64,000 nt of DNA from Paludibacter sp. (GTDB taxonomy: Bacteria; Bacteroidota; Bacteroidia; Bacteroidales; Paludibacteraceae). The position numbers were made by a program, and so were the translations under genes. The stretch spans positions 372,001 to 436,000 of the forward strand of contig NZ_WASO01000001.1 of assembly GCF_009712605.1 (NCBI RefSeq), in the 5' to 3' direction. The notes beneath the pieces are model-generated. The model was not told the origin of the DNA. It was given only the letters and a program-made list of their open reading frames with translations, and made no database searches. Positions 56,232 through 64,000 of the stretch are shown here, piece by piece; positions within the stretch are counted from its first letter, which is position 1, and each line of letters opens with the position of its first letter.

Positions 56232-56786
56232 ATGTACATTGCCCGGGAAGAATCACAATTAATTGAAGATTGCCAAAAGGGGATTGCTGCTGCACAACGG
56301 CAGCTCTATGAGCAATATTCACGCAAGATGATGGGTGTGTGCATGCGGTATGTCAATAATTACGAGACAGCCAGGGATTTGATGCACGATGGGTTTATCA
56401 AGATTTTCCTGAATATAGGTTCATTTGCCCACGAAGGATCTTTCGAGGGTTGGATGCGGCGGATCTTTGTAACTACAGCGCTGGAGTTTCTTCGTAAGAA
56501 CGATATCTTGCGTGAAAGTTACGATTTGGCTACATCATACGAAGTGCAGGGAGATGATGAAACGGTTATTGAGCGGATCTCGGCTGATGAATTACGCGAA
56601 ATTATTGCAGACCTGCCGGCTGGTTTTCGGTCGGTATTCAACTTGTATGCTATAGAAGGTTATAGTCACAAGGAAATTGGTGATATGCTCGGTATTGCCG
56701 AAAGCACGTCACGATCGCAGTTTGCCAGAGCACGGGCTTTGTTGCAACAAAAAATGGTAGAAATCTATGGATACTCACAAGTATAA
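56232..56786 (+). CDS. ECF RNA polymerase sigma factor
   Basis: A 184-residue sigma-70 family member of the ECF type. Region 2 (about 22-90) carries ARDLMHDGFIKIFLNI and GWMRRIFVTTALEFLRK; region 4 (about 125-175) has LPAGFRSVFNLYAIEGYS and the helix-turn-helix HKEIGDMLGIAESTSRSQFA. It directs RNA polymerase to an envelope or stress regulon. Its last 20 bases overlap the start of the next gene, so the two proteins are made together, the usual layout for a sigma factor and its anti-sigma factor. Confidence 0.93.
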   Translation: MYIAREESQLIEDCQKGIAAAQRQLYEQYSRKMMGVCMRYVNNYETARDLMHDGFIKIFLNIGSFAHEGSFEGWMRRIFVTTALEFLRKNDILRESYDLATSYEVQGDDETVIERISADELREIIADLPAGFRSVFNLYAIEGYSHKEIGDMLGIAESTSRSQFARARALLQQKMVEIYGYSQV

Positions 56787-58101
56787 AGAAAACGACACAT
56801 TAATCCGGCAGAAGTTCGACAATTATGAGGTTGAGCTGCCGTCTGATGATTGGGATGTTTTTAGTCAGAAGCTGGCTGAAGCGCAACCCAAACGTCGTCG
56901 TTTTGTGTGGTATTACGTAGCAGCTGCCGCTTCAATTATCGGTGTCTTGTTTGTCGGAGTCTCATATCTGTCCAACGACAAGATGTCAACCGGAGATAAG
57001 CTTGCGGTACAATTTTCAAATCACAAAGCAGGACTTAATTCAGCAAAATCAGCTGTCCGTGCCGTGGTAAATGAAAAAGAAGACGGCTCGCAACAGAAAA
57101 CGTTAGCTCTCGCTTCTAAGCCCACTACTGCTCCAGTTACGAAGAGTGTAGACGGTAAAACTCAAGCACAATCACAAGTGGCGTCGATGTCATCTTCAGA
57201 ATCGCCGGCCGAAAATATATCCGTTGCAGGTAAGAATGCCGATAACGCTCAGCCTGTAGCAGTTGTTGCTGTCAAACCAGCTGTAAATGATATTGATACT
57301 TCCGGCTACATTACGCATCCCGTAAAACAGTATGCTGAGTTGCCAAGTTTGCCGATTGAGAACTCGAAGGATGCATCTACAACCGGCAAAAAGCAGTCGA
57401 CAGGATCGGACAATCTGGTTCACTGGCTTGCAGGAAACTTTCAGGGCAATTTGGGGTTGTCGTCGGGAGCAGGAAGTGATCTGACATCAAGTGAATCTAT
57501 TAGTTCGCACCTTTTCTCCCGGGTGTCACAAGCTGACGCGTTACTGGCGTCATCTACTCCGACGCTTATCAGCTTCTCAGATAAGAAAACGTATTATGTG
57601 CCAATGTCTTTTGGGCTGACGGCCGGAATGCCGATTGGCAACAGATGGGAATTGCAAAGCGGGATAGTATATACACTTCTGATAACTACAGGAGAACTTC
57701 AGTCTTCTTCTAACGTGAAGGCTACCGGGCGCATAGAGCAACATTACATCGGTGTGCCGGTTTCTTTAGCCTATGCGTTTATTAAGCAACCATCTTTCTC
57801 TGTATATCTGACGGGCGGGGGACGAATTGAAAAAGGGATCTCTCTCGTTGAAAAAATTTATACTTATAACTCGCAAAATATACCAACAGAACAAGAACGC
57901 TATCATTACTCCATTAATGGCGTTCAATTTGCCCTGGAGGCCGGAATCGGAGCAAGCTACCGTTTGTATCGCTTTATTAGCTGGTATGCCGAAATTGGCG
58001 GTGCATGGTATGTTCCCAGCAACCAACCGGAGAGCTCGCGGACGGAGCACCCTCTGAATGCCGCTCTTAAAACCGGTTTAAGATTTTCCCTGATTAAATA
58101 G
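56767..58101 (+). CDS. Dual membrane-spanning anti-sigma factor candidate with C-terminal beta-barrel
   Basis: A 444-residue protein with an unusual plan. Residues 1-45 are hydrophilic, with ELPSDDWDVFSQKLAEA (about 23-39) as a short helical stretch, and end in KRRR before one transmembrane helix (46-68), so the N-terminus faces the cytoplasm. About 190 residues of S, T, K, A and V-rich sequence without clear fold follow. Residues 265-444 show alternating beta strands typical of an eight-strand outer membrane barrel (YYVPMSFGLTAGMPIGN, WYAEIGGAWYV, ALKTGLRFSLIK). It has no zinc finger. In Bacteroides thetaiotaomicron, proteins with this build (Dma) sit in both membranes and restrain an ECF sigma factor. 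The overlap with the sigma gene supports the same role. Confidence 0.82.
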   Translation: MDTHKYKENDTLIRQKFDNYEVELPSDDWDVFSQKLAEAQPKRRRFVWYYVAAAASIIGVLFVGVSYLSNDKMSTGDKLAVQFSNHKAGLNSAKSAVRAVVNEKEDGSQQKTLALASKPTTAPVTKSVDGKTQAQSQVASMSSSESPAENISVAGKNADNAQPVAVVAVKPAVNDIDTSGYITHPVKQYAELPSLPIENSKDASTTGKKQSTGSDNLVHWLAGNFQGNLGLSSGAGSDLTSSESISSHLFSRVSQADALLASSTPTLISFSDKKTYYVPMSFGLTAGMPIGNRWELQSGIVYTLLITTGELQSSSNVKATGRIEQHYIGVPVSLAYAFIKQPSFSVYLTGGGRIEKGISLVEKIYTYNSQNIPTEQERYHYSINGVQFALEAGIGASYRLYRFISWYAEIGGAWYVPSNQPESSRTEHPLNAALKTGLRFSLIK

Positions 58102-58120
58102 AAGAAATGCTTTAAATGCA

Positions 58121-58153
58121 AAAAATGGGACTTTTCACAAAGTCCCATTTTTT
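58121..58153 (+). terminator. Intrinsic terminator after the sigma/anti-sigma pair
   Basis: A perfect 14 bp stem (58121-58134 with 58139-58152, loop TCAC) with a T tract on the right arm, 19 bases after the stop codon. Confidence 0.85.
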
Positions 58154-58338
58154 ATTGCTAATAGGTATTAGTTTTTTTAAGGCAAAAAAGATTGTGTAGT
58201 TTTAACGATGACAAATTTCGTCCTTTTTGGAATACTAGCCAAATGTTTTCGTATGCTTTACAACATGTTTTGATAGATTTTTTCTACTTTTTAGGGTGTA
58301 ATTTTAACATTTCACATTCATCTTCCTTTCCGGTTTGA

Positions 58339-58369
58339 TTGCGATTTTCCCAATAAATAAGTACATTTG
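58339..58369 (+). promoter_or_regulatory. Promoter of the nfnAB operon
   Basis: TTG (58339-58341), 20-base spacer, TACATTTG (58362-58369), a full -7 match. It lies 70 bases ahead of the nfnA ATG. Confidence 0.65.
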
Positions 58370-58439
58370 CGAGCGCTAGGCCCCACAAACATAGCACATA
58401 GCAACACACCTCAGACAAATCAATATCAAATTATCAAAT

Positions 58440-59270
58440 ATGAACAGAATCTTAAAGAAGGAGCATTTTTCACCCAATGTATTGCATTTTGAAGTGGAAG
58501 CTCCTCAAATTGCCAAAACACGCAAAGCCGGTCATTTTGTACTGGTAAAAGTTGGAGAGAAGGGAGAACGCATACCATTGACCATTGCTGCGTCTGATCC
58601 TGTAAAAGGAAGTATATCGTTGGTTGTGCAACGTGTTGGTGTCTCTTCGGCTAAATTATGTGATTTGAATGAAGGTGACTACATAACCGATCTTGTTGGT
58701 CCGTTGGGAAAAGCTACTCATATCGAAAATTACGGTACTGTAGTTTGTGCTGGTGGGGGAGTTGGTGTTGCACCTCTGTTGCCAATAGTTGAAGCTATGA
58801 AAAAGGCAGGGAATCGTGTTATAACAGTTCTCGCTGCACGTTCAAAAGATCTTGTAATTCTCGAAGAACAGATGCGCGCAAATTCTGATGAAGTAATTGT
58901 CATGACAGACGATGGTAGCTATGGAAAACAAGGTTTGGTTACCGCCGGTATTGAAGAGGTGTTACTCCGTGAGAAAGTGGATATGTGTGTGACGGTTGGT
59001 CCTGCTATCATGATGAAATTTGTAGCATTACTCACCAAGAAATATAACGTGCCTACTATGGCTTCGCTCAATACTATTATGGTAGACGGTACTGGTATGT
59101 GTGGCGCTTGTCGTATTACTGTTGGCGGAAAAATAAAATTCGTTTGTGTGGATGGTCCTGAATTCGATGCTCATGAAGTGGATTTTGATGAAATGCAAAT
59201 GAGACTCAGTTCCTATAAAGAAATCGAGACCGAAGCAATGAAACATTACATCGAAACCGCAGCCATTTGA
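58440..59270 (+). CDS. nfnA: Nfn transhydrogenase alpha subunit (ferredoxin:NADP reductase-like)
   Basis: A 276-residue FAD- and NAD-binding subunit with a [2Fe-2S] site, like NfnA and the ferredoxin reductase SudB. The flavin-binding ERIPLTIAASDP (about 38-49), the nucleotide-binding VCAGGGVGVAPLLPI (about 102-116) and the cluster motif GMCGACRITVGGKIKFVCVD (about 218-237) are present. Paired with NfnB it forms the flavin-based electron-bifurcating NADH-dependent reduced ferredoxin:NADP oxidoreductase, balancing NADH, NADPH and ferredoxin in anaerobes. It could also serve as part of a plain NADPH-dependent enzyme. NfnB follows at 48 bases. Confidence 0.88.
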   Translation: MNRILKKEHFSPNVLHFEVEAPQIAKTRKAGHFVLVKVGEKGERIPLTIAASDPVKGSISLVVQRVGVSSAKLCDLNEGDYITDLVGPLGKATHIENYGTVVCAGGGVGVAPLLPIVEAMKKAGNRVITVLAARSKDLVILEEQMRANSDEVIVMTDDGSYGKQGLVTAGIEEVLLREKVDMCVTVGPAIMMKFVALLTKKYNVPTMASLNTIMVDGTGMCGACRITVGGKIKFVCVDGPEFDAHEVDFDEMQMRLSSYKEIETEAMKHYIETAAI

Positions 59271-59318
59271 TCCGGTGATGTCTATCTCTTATTAACTCAA
59301 CTTTCAATCCCATTGAAT

Positions 59319-60773
59319 ATGGACAATAATACAAAAAGAAATGAACCGTGGCGTGAAGAGCTGCGGAAATCTATAAAGAATAAAGAACGTGCAGACAAGT
59401 CTCGCGTTCACATGCGCGAGCTCCCTGCTGACTACAGAAATAAAAACAATGAAGAGGTAAACTGCGGGTTAACAAAGGAAGAGGCTCTGAATGAAGCAAA
59501 ACGTTGCCTTGACTGTCCCGCTCCATCATGCACAAACGGCTGCCCTGTAGGGATTGATATCCCTCAATTTATAAAAAATATTGAGAGAGGCGAAATTCTT
59601 GAAGCGGCCAAAATAATAAAACAGACTAGTGCCTTGCCTGCCGTTTGTAGTCGTGTGTGCCCTCAGGAAAAACAATGTGAAGCCGAATGTATCTATGCGC
59701 AGAAAATGGGCAAAGAAGCTGTCGCAATTGGTTATCTCGAACGTTTTGCTGCCGATTATGAACGTGAAAGCGGCCAAATGGCGGTGCCTGAATGTGCTCC
59801 TTCTAACGGTATAAAGGTTGCCGCTGTCGGTTCCGGTCCTGCCGGGTTAGCCTTTGCCAGCGATATGGCCAAAAGAGGCTATTCTGTGACCGTATTTGAG
59901 GCTTTGCACGAAATTGGAGGTGTACTTAAGTATGGAATCCCTGAGTTCCGTCTTCCAAATTCTATTATCGATGTGGAAATTGAAATGCTCAAGAAACTGG
60001 GCGTGGAAATTGTTACCAACTGCATCGTTGGGAAAACCATCACATTTGAAGATTTGCAGGCACAGGGATACAAAGCTTTGTTCGTGGGCAGCGGAGCCGG
60101 ATTGCCCCGTTTTATGCATATTCCCGGCGAAAATCTCATCGGCGTCATGTCATCCAACGAATACCTTACCCGTATTAATCTGATGGGCGCTTTACGTGAC
60201 GGAGATACTCCTGTGCTGTCAGGAAAGAATGTTGCGATTATCGGTGGTGGTAATACGGCTATGGATGCTGTTCGTACGGCCAAACGACTGGGAGCCGAAC
60301 ATGCGATGATCGTTTACAGACGTTCAGAAGCGGAAATGCCGGCTCGTGTAGAAGAAATCAAACATGCCAAAGAAGAAGGTGTGGAATTTATGCCGCTGCA
60401 CAATCCGATTGAATATATAGGCGATGAAAAAGGACGCGTAAAACAAATGCGCCTTCAGAAAATGGAACTTGGAGAACCGGATGCATCAGGCCGGAGAAGT
60501 CCTGTTGAAATTCCGGGTGCCATTGAAACAATTGATGTTGATACCGTGATTGTAAGTATTGGAGTATCTCCTAATCCTTTGGTGCCAAGTTCTATAAAAG
60601 ATCTGGAAGTGTCGAAATGGGGGACGATTACCGTTAATGACGGAATGCAATCTTCTATCCCGACTATTTTTGCCGGAGGCGACATTGTTAGAGGCGGGGC
60701 TACCGTGATACTTGCAATGGGCGATGGCAGAAGAGCTGCAGCTGCAATGGATGAGTATCTGAAATCGTGTTGA
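59319..60773 (+). CDS. nfnB: Nfn transhydrogenase beta subunit (glutamate synthase small chain-like)
   Basis: A 484-residue flavoprotein with two [4Fe-4S] sites and FAD/NADPH domains. The N-terminal cysteines are in ALNEAKRCLDCPAPSCTNGC (about 54-73) and CSRVCPQEKQCEAEC (about 111-125). The first dinucleotide site is VAAVGSGPAGLAFASDMA (about 168-185), the second VAIIGGGNTAMDAVRTAKRL (about 306-325). The C-terminus has FAGGDIVRGGATVILAMGDG. GltD of glutamate synthase has the same parts, but no large glutamate synthase subunit lies here, and the NfnA neighbour decides for NfnB. The start is ATG 59319, not the TTG two codons before. Confidence 0.9.
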   Translation: MDNNTKRNEPWREELRKSIKNKERADKSRVHMRELPADYRNKNNEEVNCGLTKEEALNEAKRCLDCPAPSCTNGCPVGIDIPQFIKNIERGEILEAAKIIKQTSALPAVCSRVCPQEKQCEAECIYAQKMGKEAVAIGYLERFAADYERESGQMAVPECAPSNGIKVAAVGSGPAGLAFASDMAKRGYSVTVFEALHEIGGVLKYGIPEFRLPNSIIDVEIEMLKKLGVEIVTNCIVGKTITFEDLQAQGYKALFVGSGAGLPRFMHIPGENLIGVMSSNEYLTRINLMGALRDGDTPVLSGKNVAIIGGGNTAMDAVRTAKRLGAEHAMIVYRRSEAEMPARVEEIKHAKEEGVEFMPLHNPIEYIGDEKGRVKQMRLQKMELGEPDASGRRSPVEIPGAIETIDVDTVIVSIGVSPNPLVPSSIKDLEVSKWGTITVNDGMQSSIPTIFAGGDIVRGGATVILAMGDGRRAAAAMDEYLKSC

Positions 60774-60817
60774 TAAATTTATTTGACTTTTTGTATCCGA
60801 ATCTACAAATAAGGATG

Positions 60818-60825
60818 TATTTTTG
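60818..60825 (+). promoter_or_regulatory. Promoter -7 box of trxA
   Basis: TATTTTTG, a full match to TAnnTTTG, 92 bases ahead of the thioredoxin ATG. The 24-base distance to the next TTG upstream is longer than usual. Confidence 0.45.
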
Positions 60826-60917
60826 CCATAGAAAAAAGAGAAGATGTTACCGATCGGTAAGCTTCTGACAAACAATCTTTCTTGTAAATTAGATTCAACT
60901 AAAAACTCATAATAATT

Positions 60918-61232
60918 ATGGCGCACGAGATTACAGACGGCAACTTTGAGGAAATCCTCAAATCAAATAAAGTAGTAGTAGTAGATTTTTGGGCAGAATG
61001 GTGTGGTCCCTGCCGCATGGTTGCTCCTATTGTTGAAGAACTGGCAGAACAATTCAAAGAAAAAGCCTTTATTGGAAAATTGAATGTGGATGATAATCCT
61101 GACAGTCCTGAAAAATTCCTGATTCGCAATATTCCTACAATTCTTTTGTTTAAGGATGGCGAATTAGCTGATAAGATAGTGGGTGCATTGCCAAAACAAG
61201 CATTACAGACCAAAATCGAAGCTTTATTATAA
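60918..61232 (+). CDS. trxA: Thioredoxin
   Basis: A 104-residue cytoplasmic thioredoxin that reduces protein disulfides. The active site FWAEWCGPCRMVAPI (about 24-38), the buried aspartate at VVVVDFW, the cis-proline in NIPTILLFKDGE (about 72-83) and the full length are all typical. The N-terminus has no signal peptide. It comes after nfnAB, which supplies NADPH, but has its own promoter. Confidence 0.95.
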   Translation: MAHEITDGNFEEILKSNKVVVVDFWAEWCGPCRMVAPIVEELAEQFKEKAFIGKLNVDDNPDSPEKFLIRNIPTILLFKDGELADKIVGALPKQALQTKIEALL

Positions 61233-61252
61233 TTGCATTTATTATTATGTAA

Positions 61253-61287
61253 AAAGAGCGTATTGGACTTGTTTCAATACGCTCTTT
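61253..61287 (+). terminator. Intrinsic terminator after trxA
   Basis: AAAGAGCGTATTG (61253-61265) pairs perfectly with CAATACGCTCTTT (61275-61287), 20 bases after the stop codon. Confidence 0.8.
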
Positions 61288-61301
61288 ATTTATTTAGGCA
61301 T

Positions 61302-61329
61302 AAAAAAAGCGTTCGTTTGACGAACGCTT
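61302..61329 (-). terminator. Intrinsic terminator of the acidic-tail gene
   Basis: On the minus strand AAGCGTTCGT pairs with ACGAACGCTT across a three-base loop, followed by seven T residues. It faces the trxA terminator. Confidence 0.8.
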
Positions 61330-61337
61330 CTATGTTT

Positions 61338-62582
61338 TTACTGAAAGAAGAGAGATAATAACTCGTCTTGCTTTGCATTGCGCTTTTTCCTCTTCTTCGG
61401 AATAGCACCATTCAGCTTCAATTCAGGTTCTGCGTCTGCTACTTCAGCAACAATTTCTTTTTCGTCAAACAGCGTAACTTCAGGTGTTTCGGGTTCGAAT
61501 AGAAGTGGAGCCGCTTCTGTTACAGCCTGAGGTTCTTCTATGGTTTCCAGAATAATCTCAACCGATTTGTCTACCGATACGACAGGCTGAATTTCAGTCT
61601 CTACAGAAAGAATATTTTCGGTTTCCATTACCACCGGCGCTTCTTCTTCTGCCATCTGTACAGGTTCTGCTTCAACTGTGCTTTCAATAACCGATTCTTC
61701 TTCAACGGCAGCCTCAATGGCGGGTGTTAATTCTTCTGCCAAAACTGTTTGTTCTTCAGTTTCAGCGATAATCTCCATTTCAATTATCGGTTCTTCTGTT
61801 ATAGCTGCTTCAACCGGAGATTCGCTGATAGCTTCAACCACAGGTGCTTCTTCGATAATTTCAATTGGCTTAGGCAGATCGTCAGCTGGGGTAAGTTCGG
61901 CCTCGCCTCTTCGATAGTAGTAAATCACGCCGAATGCTTTGCAACTTTCCATGCGCGAAAAAGGAGGCAATTCATTGAAAAATCCCTCTATCTGATTCCA
62001 TACATCGACAATAAGATCGTCAACCGGCTGGCGTAATGCGTTTACTTTGTCGGCATAACGGGCAGTGTTTTGCTGTAAGAACAGCTGGTTGTCCCGATAT
62101 TCTTTGAATATGTCGTAGTGAACTTTAACTTTGGCAATTGCCGGGTTGTAAAGAGGAACTCCTCCTGCTTTCATTCGTTGCGCTTCGCCTTCGATAATAT
62201 TTTGTCCCCATTCAATCAATGATTCAGAACTGACCATGTCGGGAACGGAAAAGTCTTCCGGTTCGAGGTGATACAGTTTCTTGTATTCTTTTTTGATTTC
62301 GCTTCGCTGAACAGCAAGATTAAGAACCTGAATGAAATGCGAAATGTAAAGGCGGGCATTGCGAAATATCTGCTGAAAATCTTTGTTTGAATTGACCTGA
62401 TTGTCATAGGTTTGCTTATACAAACCCATTGCCTGTTCAAATTTTTGCAATAACACTTTAGCTTCATGCTGAGTCTTGTACGAGATGACAAGCTGCAAAT
62501 GCTGTCGATCTGACTCTTCAAGCGCTGTACGTAGAGCGCGTACTCTGGCTTGGTCTGTGTTAGGCAATCTTCTGTAAGGCAT
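61338..62582 (-). CDS. Unknown protein with helical N-terminal part and long acidic tail
   Basis: A 414-residue protein, no known name. The first 235 residues are helical and charged, beginning MPYRRLPNTDQARVRAL, a start I have seen in unnamed Bacteroidota proteins, and contain FRNARLYISHFIQVLNLAV (about 70-88) and GVIYYYRRGEAEL near 225. Residues 240-390 are a low-complexity stretch of E, V, A, I, T and P, strongly acidic and likely unfolded. The end is basic (GAIPKKRKKRNAKQ), followed by DELLSLFFQ. There is no signal peptide. Charge layout suggests binding to a basic partner or nucleic acid, without further proof. The ATG at 62582 is used rather than TTG two codons upstream. Confidence 0.75.
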   Translation of the reverse strand: MPYRRLPNTDQARVRALRTALEESDRQHLQLVISYKTQHEAKVLLQKFEQAMGLYKQTYDNQVNSNKDFQQIFRNARLYISHFIQVLNLAVQRSEIKKEYKKLYHLEPEDFSVPDMVSSESLIEWGQNIIEGEAQRMKAGGVPLYNPAIAKVKVHYDIFKEYRDNQLFLQQNTARYADKVNALRQPVDDLIVDVWNQIEGFFNELPPFSRMESCKAFGVIYYYRRGEAELTPADDLPKPIEIIEEAPVVEAISESPVEAAITEEPIIEMEIIAETEEQTVLAEELTPAIEAAVEEESVIESTVEAEPVQMAEEEAPVVMETENILSVETEIQPVVSVDKSVEIILETIEEPQAVTEAAPLLFEPETPEVTLFDEKEIVAEVADAEPELKLNGAIPKKRKKRNAKQDELLSLFFQ

Positions 62583-62620
62583 AGTCAAAAGTATATATAT
62601 AGTTCAAGCTACAGTGCATG

Positions 62621-63595
62621 TTAGGATTCTCGTTGCATTAACCGGTTGGAGTAATTTTGCAGGACTTCTTTCCTTTGTTCGGGGCAACTGACCGACCTAA
62701 GCGCTTGGAGAGCTTTCTGGTAATAGTTGTCCATTTCTTCCTGACAAATTTGTTTTATGTTTAACCGATTATAAATATCAGTAACAGCTTTGATTTTTTC
62801 CTGCGGATTTGTATCCGGAGCGTTTAACCATTTTTCGAGCTCTTTTTTTTTGGAATCATCTGCAACCTTTAAGGCTGAAATCAACAGAAATGTTTTTTTG
62901 TTGCAAAGGATGTCTCCTCCAATGTTTTTCCCGAATTTTTCCACATCACCGTATACGTCCAAAAAATCGTCTTGTAGCTGAAAGGCTAAGCCGAGATTGA
63001 TTCCGAATTCGTATAAGAGAGAAGCATCAGTATTATTGGCATTTCCGACAAGTGCTCCCATTTTAAGACTACATGCGAGTAATACTGCTGTCTTCAGACG
63101 TATCATCTCGATGTATTCCGGCAAAGAGACATTATCGCGTTGTTCGAAATCCATGTCAAATTGCTGTCCTTCGCACACTTCAATGGCGGTTTGAGAGAAC
63201 AAGTCCAATATCTCTTTTAATTTGGACTGCGGAGCCTGGGCTACGTGTCGGTAAGCATCAATTTGCATGGCGTCGCCGGAAAGAATAGCGACATTATCGC
63301 ACCATTTTTTATGGACAGTCTGATGTCCCCGGCGCATATCCGCTTTGTCCATTATATCGTCATGCAACAAAGTGAAATTGTGAAAAACTTCCAAGCCAAT
63401 GGCAGGTTCAACTGCCGATTCAATATCTTCTGAGAAGAGATTACAAGCCAAAAGTGCAAATGCAGGACGAATCCTTTTTCCTCCAAGAGCCAATACATAC
63501 CGGATAGGCTCATATAACCTCTCCGGAGAGCCCGGATAGTGCAGTTCGCTAATGCGCTTGTTAATAATGTCTTGAGCTTCGTTAACTTGTAGCAT
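62621..63595 (-). CDS. Polyprenyl (trans-prenyl) diphosphate synthase
   Basis: A 324-residue chain-elongating prenyltransferase. The two aspartate-rich magnesium sites are LLHDDIMDKADMRRG (about 75-89) and LQDDFLDVYGD (about 200-210); GGKRIRPA (about 40-47) is also conserved. The residues ahead of the first aspartate motif (about five before it) are not bulky in a way that would mark a short farnesyl product, so a longer chain such as geranylgeranyl or octaprenyl diphosphate for quinones is likely but not proven. The ATG at 63595 is used; an extension of 26 hydrophobic residues upstream is not part of the family. Confidence 0.9.
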   Translation of the reverse strand: MLQVNEAQDIINKRISELHYPGSPERLYEPIRYVLALGGKRIRPAFALLACNLFSEDIESAVEPAIGLEVFHNFTLLHDDIMDKADMRRGHQTVHKKWCDNVAILSGDAMQIDAYRHVAQAPQSKLKEILDLFSQTAIEVCEGQQFDMDFEQRDNVSLPEYIEMIRLKTAVLLACSLKMGALVGNANNTDASLLYEFGINLGLAFQLQDDFLDVYGDVEKFGKNIGGDILCNKKTFLLISALKVADDSKKKELEKWLNAPDTNPQEKIKAVTDIYNRLNIKQICQEEMDNYYQKALQALRSVSCPEQRKEVLQNYSNRLMQRES

Positions 63596-63754
63596 TCCAA
63601 AATAACAAATTGATAAAGCGAATGTACAAGAAAAAAATGAAAAATACATCAGAAAAAGAAGAAAAAATAACATTTTCTTTAGCAGGTTTTTTAAAATCTG
63701 GAAAGTTTCCGTCTACAATAAAAAAAATAGTTTCCTCTTTTTGCAAACAATGTG

Positions 63755-63762
63755 TATATTTG
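63755..63762 (+). promoter_or_regulatory. Promoter -7 box of the yifB-type gene
   Basis: TATATTTG, a full match to TAnnTTTG, 32 bases ahead of the ATG at 63795. Confidence 0.5.
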
Positions 63763-63794
63763 TTCTTGTTAACTTTAATCTAAAAGAGAAGAAA

Positions 63795-64000
63795 ATGTTA
63801 GTAAAAACCTTCGGAGCTGCCGTGCATGGTATCAATGCCACTATTGTAACTATTGAGGTAAATGTGTCTCGTGGTATACGTTTCTTTTTGGTTGGACTGC
63901 CTGATAATGCGGTGAAAGAGAGTCAACAACGAATTATTTCAGCTCTGCAGGTAAACAACATTGAGTTCCCCCGTTACCAAATTGTGATTAACATGGCGCC
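63795..64000 (+). CDS. YifB/ComM family Mg chelatase-like AAA ATPase, N-terminal part
   Basis: The first 68 codons of a gene that runs out of the window. The translation starts MLVKTFGAAVHGINATIVTI and continues with VEVNVSRG-like strand, FFLVGLPDNAVKESQQRI (about 31-48) and NNIEFPRYQIVINMA. This is the standard N-terminal ChlI/Lon-like domain of YifB (ComM), an ATPase that helps branch migration in natural transformation. The AAA domain would lie beyond the end. Confidence 0.88.
   Translation, partial: MLVKTFGAAVHGINATIVTIEVNVSRGIRFFLVGLPDNAVKESQQRIISALQVNNIEFPRYQIVINMA

Larger units (their letters stand above)
58102..58439. other. Intergenic region between the anti-sigma gene and nfnA
   Basis: The 338 bases hold a terminator near the left end and a full promoter near the right end. 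The AT-rich middle shows no open frame, repeat or RNA gene that I can support. Confidence 0.5.

Noticed and set aside
62586-62593. Minus-strand TACTTTTG just ahead of the acidic-tail gene
   Set aside because: A full -7 match, but only 3 bases from the ATG, so transcription would start at or after the start codon; no -33 box at the right spacing. A leaderless start is possible but unsupported.

Overview
The window reads as a chromosomal segment of a Bacteroidota bacterium, most likely Bacteroidales. The evidence is direct: many genes are preceded by the Bacteroidota promoter -7 box TAnnTTTG, Shine-Dalgarno sequences are weak or absent, and the gene content is typical of the phylum (PorW/SprE-type type IX secretion lipoprotein, AmgK-RapZ fusion, long YidC, FHS sugar permease plus ROK kinase, sigma factor followed by a barrel-bearing anti-sigma candidate). 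An anaerobic or fermentative, Paludibacter-like life style would fit the Nfn transhydrogenase, but the genus is inference. I found no rRNA, tRNA, CRISPR array, intact insertion sequence or prophage.

Layout. 1-6 kb: end of an S41 peptidase, then a complete type I export module (C39-peptidase ABC transporter, HlyD adaptor, TolC channel) closed by a terminator. 6-7.2 kb: an unknown protein made of two copies of one unit, and a low-complexity repeat tract. 7.2-18.2 kb (minus strand): division and cell wall cluster mraZ-rsmH-ftsL-ftsI-murE-mraY-murD-small membrane gene-ftsW-murG; it stops at murG, with murC, ftsQ, ftsA and ftsZ missing. 18.5-26.2 kb: GNAT/OlsB-like acyltransferase, thioesterase, cation:proton antiporter, dnaE. 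26.5-31.9 kb (minus): DUF2520 dehydrogenase-like protein, small membrane protein, ROK kinase plus FHS sugar permease, pssA, thyA. 32-37.3 kb: metal/cobalamin-type binding lipoprotein, C_GCAxxG_C_C protein, FKBP lipoprotein, EEP phosphohydrolase, porin. 37.6-43.4 kb (minus): secreted GH5, a second FKBP, then an operon of amgK-rapZ fusion, murU-like gene, orphan binding lipoprotein and nadD. 43.6-51.1 kb: TPR protein, DedA, YjbQ, FKBP-like lipoprotein, PorW, MBL hydrolase, miaA. 51.4-56.1 kb: pyrG-yidC-lpxB. 56.2-58.1 kb: ECF sigma factor overlapping a protein that appears to span both membranes. 58.4-61.2 kb: nfnAB and thioredoxin. 61.3-63.6 kb (minus): acidic-tailed unknown protein and a polyprenyl synthase. 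The window ends inside a yifB/comM-type gene.

How the parts fit. Much of the window builds or monitors the envelope: peptidoglycan synthesis (mur/fts), peptidoglycan recycling (AmgK, MurU), lipid A (LpxB), phospholipid (PssA), membrane insertion (YidC), periplasmic folding (three FKBPs), and two secretion systems. The most interesting items are the single-polypeptide sigma/anti-sigma trans-envelope pair, the MurNAc-kinase/RapZ-sensor fusion with its operon, the break in the dcw cluster next to a repeat tract, and a set of paired-hairpin intergenic elements, two of which share length and ends.
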